From Clostridiales bacterium (lineage in GTDB: Bacteria > Bacillota > Limnochordia > Darwinibacteriales > B1SED10-159): a DNA stretch of 36,315 nt. The position numbers were made by a program, and so were the translations under genes. Within the stretch, counting starts at the first letter, position 1. Every line of letters starts with the position of its first letter. Below are positions 23,441 through 31,929 of the stretch, piece after piece. The stretch covers positions 1 through 36,315 of the forward strand of contig PUOC01000197.1 of the NCBI GenBank assembly GCA_003551965.1. The letters are read 5' to 3'. Below the pieces are notes generated by a model. The model did not search any database, had not been told where the DNA came from, and was given only the letters and a program-made list of their open reading frames with translations.

Positions 23441-23454
23441 CATCACAGCTCCTG

Positions 23455-25023
23455 TTATTCAGCCAGCCACACGTTGAAGAATGTGGGATGGACGAAGTTA
23501 CTGTATCCTTGGACTGTCGGTGTGGTCAGACGCAGCTGGTTGAAATCGTACAGCTTGACATACGGCACCAAATCGTAGAATGCGTGCTGCCAATTGCGGA
23601 CCACTTCGTAGCGTTCTTCCAGGTCGGTGGTGATCAGCATTTCCTCGAAAATGGCGTCCATTTTCCGGGAATCTTCATCGTCCCAGTTTCCAATCCATTT
23701 GTCTGTGCCCATCCACGCCTGATACACCTGCGGGTCGGGATCAGGGGATAGAAACTGCGAGAAGTGCAGATGATAGCCATCTTCCCGGGAACGCTGTTCC
23801 ACAACGGTAGCCCGATCCAGCAACCGGACCTCCACATTGAAACCTACAGCTTCGAGTTGGCTCTGGAGCGTGAGTGCCCCCCGGGATTCGATTTCATCTT
23901 CGCGGCTGTTGAGGATGATGATCGGCTTCCCGTCATATCCTGCTTCAGCCAGCAGTGCCTCAGCCTGTTCCGGATCCGGCTGCGCATAGATGTCTTCACC
24001 GGCATCTTCCACATGCCAGAGATGGCCTTCCGGGAACAGCGATGGGTTGAGCTGCCAGAAATCCGGATCGCCTACCACCGCCAGACCCATCTCTTCCGGA
24101 TCGATGGCCAGCTGCAGAGCCCTCCGCACCTGGAGATTATCGAAGGGCTCATGGCCCATATTAACAATCAGGAAACTCTGGCGGTACGGACTCACAACCC
24201 AAGGTTCAATCCCGGCATCGCTTTGGAAGATGGAGTATTGATCCCGGGGTGCTTGGTCGGCGAAATGGTACTCACCGGAACGGACGCCGGCTGTCCGGAC
24301 CGATTGTTCCCGGATAATGCGGAATTCCAACATATCGACATAGGCCTGTTTTTCACCTGAATAGCCAAAGTAGGGGCCGCTGTGGGCTGCATAGTCGTCA
24401 AAGCGTGTCATCCGCACATATTGATCCGGCTGCCAGCTGTCGAACTGGAAAGGTCCGGTACCCACGTGTTCGGTGATCACGTCGTCACCAAACTCTTCAA
24501 TGATTTCCGCCGGCCGGACCACGAATTTCTGATTGGCCACCACAGAACTGAGAAAGAACAGAAACGGTGCATACGGCTGCGAAAATTCAACAACAAAGGT
24601 GTAATCTCCATCTTGATAGGCTTCTTCCACGTAGGGCGCTATGGTCTGGCCGCCGCCGTTGTTCTCAAGGTAGCGATGGAAGGAAGCTTCAACGTCAGCT
24701 GCGGTCATAGATTCTCCATTGTGGAACACCACATCTTCCCGCAGCTCAAAGGCGTACACGGTACCGTCGTCACTGAGATCGTAGTCGGCAGCCAAATGCG
24801 GTACGGGGCGATATTCCTCATCCAGTTCAAAAAGCCCCTCATAGATATGCCACATGATCTGTCCCACACTAGAGTCCGTTGTCTTGTCGGGGTCAAGGTG
24901 CGGCAGTGTCAGCGCGTTAGCGGCCACAAGTGTTCCTCCCCATTCCACATCGGCATCCTCAGCCGCTGCGGGAGCGAAGGAGAGCAGAAAAATTAAGAAT
25001 AGAAGCGTAAGCTTTCGTGTCAT
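23455..25023 (-). CDS. Family 5 extracellular solute-binding protein of a peptide/nickel-type ABC importer
   Basis: The 522-residue protein belongs to solute-binding family 5 (PF00496; DppA, OppA, NikA). It has a signal peptide (residues 1-21, hydrophobic run then A-A-A) and the family blocks VGQIMWHIYEGLFELDE, YAFELREDVVFHNGESMTAADV (in parts), GTGPFQF and VRRALQLAIDPEEM. There is no cysteine at the cleavage region, so it is not a lipoprotein, which is unusual in Gram-positive bacteria. ATG 25023, six bases after AAAGGTGG, is chosen over the upstream ATG 25053. It is the first gene of an operon with two permeases and two small membrane proteins but no ATPase. The solute is unknown. Confidence 0.9.
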   Translation of the reverse strand: MTRKLTLLFLIFLLSFAPAAAEDADVEWGGTLVAANALTLPHLDPDKTTDSSVGQIMWHIYEGLFELDEEYRPVPHLAADYDLSDDGTVYAFELREDVVFHNGESMTAADVEASFHRYLENNGGGQTIAPYVEEAYQDGDYTFVVEFSQPYAPFLFFLSSVVANQKFVVRPAEIIEEFGDDVITEHVGTGPFQFDSWQPDQYVRMTRFDDYAAHSGPYFGYSGEKQAYVDMLEFRIIREQSVRTAGVRSGEYHFADQAPRDQYSIFQSDAGIEPWVVSPYRQSFLIVNMGHEPFDNLQVRRALQLAIDPEEMGLAVVGDPDFWQLNPSLFPEGHLWHVEDAGEDIYAQPDPEQAEALLAEAGYDGKPIIILNSREDEIESRGALTLQSQLEAVGFNVEVRLLDRATVVEQRSREDGYHLHFSQFLSPDPDPQVYQAWMGTDKWIGNWDDEDSRKMDAIFEEMLITTDLEERYEVVRNWQHAFYDLVPYVKLYDFNQLRLTTPTVQGYSNFVHPTFFNVWLAE

Positions 25024-25049
25024 GGTAGACCACCTTTCAGGGTGAGATA

Positions 25050-25062
25050 TCAATAATTATTC
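25050..25062. promoter_or_regulatory. AT-rich palindrome upstream of the ABC importer operon
   Basis: TCAATAATTATTC holds the perfect 10-base palindrome AATAATTATT, 27 bases before the binding-protein ATG, where a promoter or operator would be expected. It matches the site upstream of the ferritin promoter at 12 of 13 positions. Confidence 0.42.
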
Positions 25063-25305
25063 TCTTTCGTTGTGTCTTATCCCTGCCTTTATCCATAACA
25101 TTAACCGGGTTCACTGTTTGTGATTCCCCTGCGCTGTCGGCCGTCCATGGGCGGCGAGTGCTTGGGACCCCATTGAGGGGTTTTACCGTTATCCATGGCA
25201 TGGGGTGCAGCCCAATCGATCCCCCACCATCTCCTCCCCGGGCCTTGCAAGCCAGCGGATTGCCTCTCCGGGATTCTTTTTGCCTTTCATCTGCTGAACC
25301 CGTTC

Positions 25306-26529
25306 CTATTTTTTCTTTATTCGCTGCGGCCGCTTCTTTTCCTTGTTGGAGGTTTTACTGCGGCGTCTTCTATCACCGGCCAGGACCACCATATTGCGGC
25401 CCCGCTCCTTAGCCTTGTACAGGGCTTGATCGGCGGCTTTCAGGACATCCATGGGGTCGGGATGCTCCCCGCTGCGGCCTGCTGCACCGATGCTTACGGT
25501 GACTTTCAGCGCCCTTTGGCTGCCCCGGACAACAAAGGTGCGTTTTTCAATGGCCTCGCGCACCGCTTCCAGCGGCTCCCGCACTGCCTTCAGCTCGCGC
25601 CCGGCAAACAACAGTGTAAACTCTTCGCCTCCGTAGCGGTAAGCCTGGGCCCCGTCGGTTTTGAGCAGCATCGATGCCACCAGGCGCAGAACATCGTCGC
25701 CCACGTCATGTCCGTGGGTGTCGTTGAATTTCTTGAAATGATCAATATCCACCATGGCCGCTGCAAATGCAGGGCCGCAGCGCTGCAGATCCTCCCTCAG
25801 TGCCCTTCTGCCCGGGATCTCTGTCAGCTCGTCCATGTAACTCATCTGATAGGATTCCATGACGATGGAAAAGGAGATCCAAATTCCGCTGAGTATGGCC
25901 AGGGACAGACCATGGTATGGGCTCGCCCCTTGGAAATAGAGCATTACGAGCAGCAGCCAAAGGCCGACAAAGGTTCGGTGCAGAAAGGAGGGCTGCAGCA
26001 CCTCCCGAAAGAAGAGCGGCACAGCACTGAGGAAAAGGACCAAAACTGCCGGGGCCGGTACCGCATGGGTGCCGTACGTGAGAATGTCCGACCCTGGTAT
26101 ACTCTGTGCGGGGGGCATGTCCAAGGACCAGAAGGGCCCGAGAACGCTGAATATGGAGAACTGCATCATGGCAAATGCCATGAAGGATACACTGCCCACC
26201 GAGGCGATTTTGCGCTCCGGAAGGATCAAAAGCAGCAGCCAATTGGCCGGCAGCAGCATAAAGACAGCGGCCCACAGGCCCTGGCCCTCTAAGGTCTGCA
26301 GCCCTAAGGCCTGCATCTGTTCTGACGCGAAAAACCAGGCCATGCCGAGGATCAAGGTGGCCAGAAAGCGTCTGGTTTTGCGAAACCAAAGGCTGAGAAT
26401 GGCGGCCGCGATCAAGGCAGCGGCGGCCGCTGGCTGTAGGTGGCCCCGCTCCAGCCCCAGCAGGGTCAGGCCATAGGCCAGCCCTGCCAATCCGGCCAGC
26501 AGAGCCAAGGATTGTAGTCGTTTCTTCAT
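25306..26529 (-). CDS. Membrane diguanylate cyclase (GGDEF domain)
   Basis: The 407-residue protein has seven or so membrane segments (about 5-220) and a C-terminal GGDEF domain (about 235-385). The active-site signature is intact as R-Y-G-G-E-E-F near residue 300, with the metal-binding MVDIDHFKKFNDTHGHDVGD block before it, so it should make c-di-GMP from two GTP. I see no R-x-x-D inhibitory site at the usual spacing before the signature. The last 25 residues are very basic (RRRRSKTSNKEKKRPQRIKKK in parts). GTG at 26538 is possible, but ATG 26529, five bases after GGTGG, is preferred. It is transcribed alone. Its opposite number may be the GGDEF-EAL protein at 10395-13199. Confidence 0.9.
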   Translation of the reverse strand: MKKRLQSLALLAGLAGLAYGLTLLGLERGHLQPAAAAALIAAAILSLWFRKTRRFLATLILGMAWFFASEQMQALGLQTLEGQGLWAAVFMLLPANWLLLLILPERKIASVGSVSFMAFAMMQFSIFSVLGPFWSLDMPPAQSIPGSDILTYGTHAVPAPAVLVLFLSAVPLFFREVLQPSFLHRTFVGLWLLLVMLYFQGASPYHGLSLAILSGIWISFSIVMESYQMSYMDELTEIPGRRALREDLQRCGPAFAAAMVDIDHFKKFNDTHGHDVGDDVLRLVASMLLKTDGAQAYRYGGEEFTLLFAGRELKAVREPLEAVREAIEKRTFVVRGSQRALKVTVSIGAAGRSGEHPDPMDVLKAADQALYKAKERGRNMVVLAGDRRRRSKTSNKEKKRPQRIKKK

Positions 26530-26643
26530 AGCTTCCACCGCATCCTAACAGAGAACATGATAAAGATATTTTCCCTGCTCCATTGCGGATTCCCTCCCAT
26601 TTGGTTACACTAAGCAAAAAGGGCTTGGGAGGAGTACTGTGCC

Positions 26644-27597
26644 ATGTGTAAGCCGTTCTTGGCCATTAAGATTGTTGTCTGGGTGTCGATGCTGCTGTTG
26701 CTTGTCGCCGATGGAAGTGCCTTTGCACCTCCCTTTGCCGAAAGCCAGTTCCAAGTGGTGGACGGTGTGATGCTCCACTATCGATTGTGGGAACCCGAAG
26801 AGGAACCGCAGGGACAGGTGCTTTTGGTGCACGGATTGGGCGGGTCGACGTTTTCCTGGCGCTATACCGCCCCATTTCTGCAGGAACAGGGCTATCGCGT
26901 GGCCGCTGTGGATCTGCCCGGCTTTGGCTATAGCGACCGCCAGCGCGGCCTCGACCACTCCCAGCAGAATCGAGCCCGGCTGCTTTGGAGGCTTTTGGAT
27001 CGGATTGCAGATGCGGACGATAAGGACGGATGCTGGCATCTGGTCGGCCATTCCATGGGTGGGGGCACTATTACTGCCATGGCCCATTTCGACTCCGACT
27101 GTACCGCTACCTTATCCTATGCCGCCGGGGCTGTCTACCAGCGCCCGCCCGGTGCTGCCAGCTTCTTCGCTTCCCTGCCGGTCATACGCTCGGTCGTGGC
27201 GTGGGTGGTGCGGGTCTTTCTTCTCACCGAGAACAGACTGGCCTCGGCCTTGGAGTCAGCCTACGGGCGAGTACCCAACTCCGCCGAATTGAAAGGATAC
27301 CTCACTCCCCTCCAGGCTCCGGGAACTGAACACATGCTTTTGGACATTACCGCCAGCCGCGGAGAACCTGTATCGCAGTACCTGGGGTCCCTGCGGCAGC
27401 CGGCACTGCTGCTTTGGGGAGCGGAAGATACTTGGGTGCCCGTGGAGGAAGCCAGAGACATGCTCTCCGAGCTTCCCCGGGCCCGCTTAATCGTGGAGCC
27501 AAAGGCTGCCCACTGCCCCATGGAAACGGCACCTGCATGGTTCAATCATCATCTGTTGGATCATCTCCAGGAAGCGGGTGCGGAGCAAAATCCGTAA
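26644..27597 (+). CDS. Alpha/beta hydrolase with N-terminal membrane anchor or signal
   Basis: The 317-residue protein begins with a hydrophobic segment (about 6-27) that serves as a signal peptide or anchor. The hydrolase fold follows, with the oxyanion block LLVHGLGGSTFSW, the nucleophile Ser137 in GHSMGGG, the acid Asp262 in GAEDTWVP and His290 in AAHCPMETAP. A small lid region (about 165-235) lies between the nucleophile and the acid. It is an esterase or lipase-like enzyme of unknown substrate acting at or outside the membrane. ATG 26644 follows GGGAGGAG by nine bases. It is divergent from the diguanylate cyclase. Confidence 0.85.
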   Translation: MCKPFLAIKIVVWVSMLLLLVADGSAFAPPFAESQFQVVDGVMLHYRLWEPEEEPQGQVLLVHGLGGSTFSWRYTAPFLQEQGYRVAAVDLPGFGYSDRQRGLDHSQQNRARLLWRLLDRIADADDKDGCWHLVGHSMGGGTITAMAHFDSDCTATLSYAAGAVYQRPPGAASFFASLPVIRSVVAWVVRVFLLTENRLASALESAYGRVPNSAELKGYLTPLQAPGTEHMLLDITASRGEPVSQYLGSLRQPALLLWGAEDTWVPVEEARDMLSELPRARLIVEPKAAHCPMETAPAWFNHHLLDHLQEAGAEQNP

Positions 27598-27648
27598 AAG
27601 AGCTGCGAACCCATGACGAGACAATCGGCGCTAGGACGAACACAGGCA

Positions 27649-27701
27649 TTGCATTTTGGGGGCCTTTGCATTAAACTGACTTTTGAACGTTTTATTGCAT
27701 T
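27649..27701 (+). repeat. Three direct TTGCATT repeats upstream of adenine deaminase
   Basis: TTGCATT occurs at 27649-27655, 27666-27672 and 27695-27701; the second and third extend to TTGCATTAA. They lie 31-83 bases before the adenine deaminase ATG, in the expected promoter region, spaced 17 and 29 bases apart. They look like binding sites for a transcription factor, though the -35/-10 elements themselves are not clear. Confidence 0.4.
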
Positions 27702-27731
27702 AAGACGATACCATTCGGCAGAGGTGAAAGC

Positions 27732-29483
27732 ATGACATCAACGATCAATGCAGCCATTCGCGGCAAGGTGCCGTTTGATCTAGTGCTGCGCAATGTGCAG
27801 GTGGTCAATGTTTATACGGAAGAAATTCTTCCTATGGATGTGGCGATCCACGACGGGCGCTTTGCACACATGGCTCTAGCGGAAACAGAGGACATGGACG
27901 CAGAAAGGTATGTGGATGGAAACGGCAGCTTTCTGGTTCCCGGGTTCGTGGATTGTCATCTTCACATCGAAAGTACGATGATGACGCCCGTCAACTTCGC
28001 AGAGGCAGCTCTTCCCCACGGTACCACCACGGTCATTATCGATCCGCACGAGTTCGGTAATGTCTTGGGAACCGAGGCCGTACGCTATATGGCGGCGGCC
28101 GGTGCCGAAGTGCCCATGGAAGTATTGGTGGAAGTGCCGTCTTCCGTTCCGGCCGTTCCGGGCATCGAAACTTCGGGTGCATCCTTTGATGCTGAAGATG
28201 TGGCACAGCTGCTGCAGGAACCGAACGTGGTGGGGCTGGCAGAAGTAATGGATTTTCCCGGTGTCATCGGGCGTTCAGAGCGAATGACTTCCATCTTGGA
28301 GGCTGCGGCCCGGGCGGATACGGTGATCTCTGGTCATGCTCCCATGGTACAGGGCCGCGATCTCTCAGCCTATCTGGTGGAAGGGCCGAACTCGGATCAT
28401 GAAACGGTCACCCGCGAAGAAGTGTTAGAGAAGCTGCGGGCGGGCATGGTAGTTGAGGCGCGCCGCAGCAGCCATTCGGAGAACCTGTCACTGTTGGCCG
28501 ACGTACTGAAGGATCTGCAGACGCTGCCGCCGAACATTGTGTTCTGCACCGACGATGTGCTTCCGAACGATCTGCTCCGACGGGGGCATATGAACGAAGT
28601 GGTCCGGCACGCGATCGCCGAAGGTATTCCTGCTCCCCGGGCCATCCGGATCGCCTCCCTGCATGGAGCCCTTCGGTTTCGCCTCTGGGACCAAGGCGCC
28701 GCCGCTCCCGGCATGAAAGCCCACTTTTCGCTGATGGATTCACTGGAAGAGTGCCGGCCGCACAAGGTGTATGTGAACGGCGTGCTGACAGCCGATGCAG
28801 GCCGCGTTATCTCTCCGTTCTCTCGCCGTTCCTTCGCCATCGAAGAACGCCATACGGTAAAAACAGCGCCGATTTCGGAAACACTCTTCCGCATTCCGGC
28901 ACCGCCGGGCGATGGGGACTATGCTGCCGTCAACGGCATGCAGGTAAGTGAAATACCTCTGCTCACCGAACATGCTGTGATCAACCTGCCGGTGCGAAAC
29001 GGCGAGTTAGCATTGCCGGAGGGCCAGGATACCGCGTGGATTGCCGTCCTGGAACGGCATGGGCAGCACGGGGGCGTAGGACGTTCTGTCATCCGCGGTA
29101 TTGGGTTGACCGACGGTGCCTTAGCCACCACAGTCTCCCACGACAGTCACAATATGCTGGTGGTTGGGCGTTCGCACCGTGATATGAAGGTGGCCGCCGA
29201 GACGCTGGTCGAATGCGGAGGCGGAGTGGTCTACTGTCGAGAGGGAGCTGTCCAGGCCCTGCTGGAACTTCCCGTGGGCGGTCTGATGTCAAAACTGTCT
29301 GCCGATGAGCTAGCACCCAAACTGGACACACTGCAGGGTGTGCTCCGTAGTGCCGGTATTGTACAGGACGATCCGCTGATGGCTTTCCTGATTCTTGCCC
29401 TGCCGGTCATCCCTGCTGTGCGCATGACCGATAAGGGCTTGGTGGACATCGCCTCGCAGACGATCTTCCCCGTTTACGCTTGA
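27732..29483 (+). CDS. ade: Adenine deaminase
   Basis: The 583-residue protein matches the AdeC-type adenine deaminase of the amidohydrolase superfamily in length and layout. Metal and substrate blocks are visible in order: PGFVDCHLHIES (residues about 70-81), IIDPHEFGNVLG, GLAEVMDFPGVI, ISGHAP, FCTDDVLPNDLL near 275 and VSHDSHNMLVVG near 472. It hydrolyses adenine to hypoxanthine and ammonia for purine salvage, in the cytoplasm. ATG 27732 follows AGAGGTGA by four bases. It is monocistronic, with TTGCATT repeats upstream and a long hairpin after the stop. No purine riboswitch was found in front of it. Confidence 0.93.
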   Translation: MTSTINAAIRGKVPFDLVLRNVQVVNVYTEEILPMDVAIHDGRFAHMALAETEDMDAERYVDGNGSFLVPGFVDCHLHIESTMMTPVNFAEAALPHGTTTVIIDPHEFGNVLGTEAVRYMAAAGAEVPMEVLVEVPSSVPAVPGIETSGASFDAEDVAQLLQEPNVVGLAEVMDFPGVIGRSERMTSILEAAARADTVISGHAPMVQGRDLSAYLVEGPNSDHETVTREEVLEKLRAGMVVEARRSSHSENLSLLADVLKDLQTLPPNIVFCTDDVLPNDLLRRGHMNEVVRHAIAEGIPAPRAIRIASLHGALRFRLWDQGAAAPGMKAHFSLMDSLEECRPHKVYVNGVLTADAGRVISPFSRRSFAIEERHTVKTAPISETLFRIPAPPGDGDYAAVNGMQVSEIPLLTEHAVINLPVRNGELALPEGQDTAWIAVLERHGQHGGVGRSVIRGIGLTDGALATTVSHDSHNMLVVGRSHRDMKVAAETLVECGGGVVYCREGAVQALLELPVGGLMSKLSADELAPKLDTLQGVLRSAGIVQDDPLMAFLILALPVIPAVRMTDKGLVDIASQTIFPVYA

Positions 29484-29490
29484 GTGTACA

Positions 29491-29536
29491 CTGTCTAGAC
29501 AGCCTCCGAAGGACGCTTGTCCTTTGGAGGTTGTCT
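29491..29536 (+). terminator. Long hairpin after adenine deaminase
   Basis: An 18-bp stem (29497-29514 with 29519-29536, two G-T pairs) closes on a 4-base loop and is preceded by the palindrome CTGTCTAGACAG at 29491-29502. No T run follows, so it may terminate transcription or protect the 3' end of the mRNA. Confidence 0.55.
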
Positions 29537-29922
29537 GTGTCCAAACGAAACCTTTGGTTTCCTTCTATGCCTCAAACTTTCAAATGCCATCTATGATGGC
29601 AGTTTGAACAGGGATCGGCCGTTGGCACTGTGGAGACAGCATCGTCTTTTGGCGCCTGGCGAAACCTCTTGGCCAAACCAGGAAAGTCGGTGCGGCCGTC
29701 TGCTCCGGAAGACTTCTTTGATTGACAGGCAGAGGCTATCTCCGCCTGGAGCATATTCATAAAGTTCTGCTTCCGGTCCACCGTATCGGTCCTGGCAGGA
29801 ACCGATGCTGACAGAACAGTAAACCATTTTTTTACACGGGCTTTAACTGGATTCGGCAACGGGTACGTCTCATTTCGGTATAATGAGAATGAAGCAATCT
29901 ATGAATTCGTGAGGTGACTGTG
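29537..29922. other. Gene-free stretch before the glycosyltransferase
   Basis: No gene is supportable here. A hairpin lies at 29581-29606 (CAAATGCCATC facing GATGGCAGTTTG, with one bulge). A minus-strand open frame at 29572-29859 has only a TTG start without a ribosome binding site and runs through that hairpin. A perfect TATAAT at 29879-29884 probably serves the glycosyltransferase gene; it has no good -35, and CTCATT (29869-29874) and AATGAG (29882-29887) form an inverted repeat around it that could be an operator. Confidence 0.4.
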
Positions 29923-30579
29923 ATGGCCGCCCAGGTTCACTTTCTGATGCCAGCGCTGAACGAAGAACCACGTATCGGGGCGGTATTGGAGTCTCTGTGC
30001 TCCTATCCGCAGAAAAAGCGGATCGTGGTCATTGACGACGGTTCCACCGACGGTACGGGTGCAGCGGCGGCAAAGTTTCCCATAGAGGTGGTGCAGCATC
30101 CAGCCAACATGGGCAAAGGCGCTGCGATTCAGACTGGTATTGAACACCTGGGTCCCACACCGTATTGGGTGTTTTTGGACGCCGATCTCATCGGATTGGA
30201 ACACGACCACATCGATCAGCTCTTGGAGCCCCTCTATCGTGATCGCGATATGGCGATGACGGTGGGCATGCTTGTGGGAGCTAAACCCCAGGTGAATATG
30301 GCACAGCGCTGGTTTGGCATTCTCAATGGCCAGCGGGGACTGGCCGGCCATTTTGTGGATTCACTTCCCTCCCTTGCTTGGTCCCGCTTTGGTGTGGAGA
30401 TCTTCCTCAGCAAATATGCACAGGCGCGGCGGCTGCCTGTCCGACAACCTCTCTTGCACGGCCTCACCCATTATACGAAAGAAGAGAAACTCGGCTTTGG
30501 TCCCGGTGTCCGAAGCCGCATGCAAATGTACCGCGAATGCATTTATTCCCTGTTTTACTGGCGACGCTACGTGGTCTAG
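29923..30579 (+). CDS. Family 2 glycosyltransferase
   Basis: The 218-residue protein is a compact GT-A fold enzyme of the GT2 family. It has MPALNEEPRIGAVLESL at the start, VIDDGSTDGT near 37-45, NMGKGAAIQTG near 62-72 and the metal-binding D-A-D at 86-88 in FLDADLIG. It lacks membrane segments, unlike many polyprenyl-phosphate transferases, although PANMGKG is typical of dolichol-phosphate mannosyltransferase-like members. It transfers a sugar from a nucleotide sugar to an unknown acceptor. ATG 29923 lies five bases after GAGGTGA; the GTG at 29914 overlaps that site. It is monocistronic and ends before a strong terminator. Confidence 0.85.
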   Translation: MAAQVHFLMPALNEEPRIGAVLESLCSYPQKKRIVVIDDGSTDGTGAAAAKFPIEVVQHPANMGKGAAIQTGIEHLGPTPYWVFLDADLIGLEHDHIDQLLEPLYRDRDMAMTVGMLVGAKPQVNMAQRWFGILNGQRGLAGHFVDSLPSLAWSRFGVEIFLSKYAQARRLPVRQPLLHGLTHYTKEEKLGFGPGVRSRMQMYRECIYSLFYWRRYVV

Positions 30580-30622
30580 CCGCTCCATACAAGGTCAAGG
30601 TTCTTGCGGCAGTTTATACAAG

Positions 30623-30659
30623 AAAGCCACCGCCTCCTGCAAAGGACGCGGTGGCTTTT
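30623..30659. terminator. Rho-independent terminator between convergent genes
   Basis: AAAGCCACCGC (30623-30633) pairs perfectly with GCGGTGGCTTT (30648-30658), with an extra T after it. It lies 43 bases past the glycosyltransferase stop and about 50 bases past the stop of the convergent ABC permease gene, and can serve both. Confidence 0.8.
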
Positions 30660-30711
30660 ATCCTGCACAGGGACCATATTCCCCGGCATTCATTCCCGAC
30701 ATGCGCCCACC

Positions 30712-31929
30712 CTAGGAGCGCCGGCGGAGAACAGCTCCCATGTCTTTGAGGCCCAGCGCCCGATGGTACTGCAGAATACCGCTTTCAAAGATCCTCGCAC
30801 CAACGTAGACGAAGGCGATAATCGATAGAATCAGGGCGGTTAACGTCGTGGCCATTTCCCACAGGGGTACGTCCATTACAGCCATGCGCAGCAGAACCAT
30901 GGTAGGGATAAACGGCGGAATATGGCTGGCGATGACGGCCCAGAGGGCATCGGGGTTTGCCGCTACCATGCCGCTGACGAAGAGCGGCGCTACGGGGATC
31001 AGAACCACGAGCCCCTGGGCTTGGCTGCTCTCCTCGGCTTCTTTCATGGCCGCTCCCAGCGCTGCAAAGATGGAAGCCAATAAGAAGTACCCAAAGAAGA
31101 AAAACAGTAGCGACGGCACCAGGGAAGCGGCGTTGAGGCCGATTTCGTCAAGGGCAAGAAAACGGCTTCCTACCGCGATGCCGACCGCGACCCAAAGACC
31201 GATCTGCAGCAGGCTAAGTCCTCCCACACCGAGGATTTTGCCCAGGAGCAGATCCAAGGATGATACCGAAGAAAGAAGGATTTCCACAACCCGGTTTCTC
31301 TTTTCCCGGATCACGCCGTACATCAGAACCTGGCCCGAGAGCAGTGCGGACAAGATCAGCACGACCGCCACCGCCATGGGAACCAGCATGCCTCCGATGG
31401 ACAGATCTGCCGCTTCACCATCCCGTATTTCCTGCACCTGCATGGACAAAGGCGCTACCGCCTGCATCACAGCCTCCGAGTCCATTCCCAGTTGGTCCAA
31501 TCGGTAAACACTGACGGGGTCCCGCAGGGCGTCGCGGATTTGGTTGGGGCTGATCCGCCGCAGGTCGCTGGCCAAGAGTGGCAGGCGCCCATCCCGGAGG
31601 CCATCGTCATTTACCAGTACATAGGCATGGATGTCACCCGCATCGAGAAGAGCTCTGGCTTCCTCTTCCTGCCGGGTCAAGGTCTGAATCCGGACTGCAT
31701 CCGGAAGAAAGGCCGGCTGCAGATAATCCTCGAAGCTTCCCGTTTCGTCGACGACGGCTAGATCCACAGCCCGTTCGCTCTGCATTCTTTCGGCGAAGAA
31801 ACCGGCGCCGCCGGAAATAGCGATAATCGCCGGTACCAAGATGGTCATGAACAGAAACATCGGACTGCGAGCGCCCTTGGAAAACTCCCAGCGGGCTACC
31901 CGCAGGACATTAGGCCAATTGCTTTGCAT
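30712..31929 (-). CDS. ABC-2 type exporter permease (NatB-like)
   Basis: The 405-residue protein has one N-terminal membrane segment (about 24-44), a large extracytoplasmic domain (about 50-180), then five membrane segments in the C-terminal half, the layout of ABC-2 family permeases (PF12698) such as NatB. A cytoplasmic E-K-R-N-R-V-V-E-I-L-L-S-S block near 228-240 is the family's coupling motif. It pairs with the ATPase encoded just upstream, whose last 20 bases overlap its start; ATG 31929 follows GGGGGGAG by six bases. NatAB exports sodium in Bacillus, but related systems export antibiotics or lipids, so the substrate is open. Confidence 0.88.
   Translation of the reverse strand: MQSNWPNVLRVARWEFSKGARSPMFLFMTILVPAIIAISGGAGFFAERMQSERAVDLAVVDETGSFEDYLQPAFLPDAVRIQTLTRQEEEARALLDAGDIHAYVLVNDDGLRDGRLPLLASDLRRISPNQIRDALRDPVSVYRLDQLGMDSEAVMQAVAPLSMQVQEIRDGEAADLSIGGMLVPMAVAVVLILSALLSGQVLMYGVIREKRNRVVEILLSSVSSLDLLLGKILGVGGLSLLQIGLWVAVGIAVGSRFLALDEIGLNAASLVPSLLFFFFGYFLLASIFAALGAAMKEAEESSQAQGLVVLIPVAPLFVSGMVAANPDALWAVIASHIPPFIPTMVLLRMAVMDVPLWEMATTLTALILSIIAFVYVGARIFESGILQYHRALGLKDMGAVLRRRS

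Noticed and set aside
25024-25305. Possible genes or terminator between the binding-protein gene and the diguanylate cyclase
   Set aside because: Only a small ACCCC/GGGGT hairpin with a T run on the plus strand (25167-25184) is present and no plus-strand gene precedes it; apart from the palindrome already listed nothing is supportable.
29572-29859. A 95-codon minus-strand open frame before the glycosyltransferase
   Set aside because: It starts with TTG without a ribosome binding site, runs through a hairpin and shows no recognisable motif.
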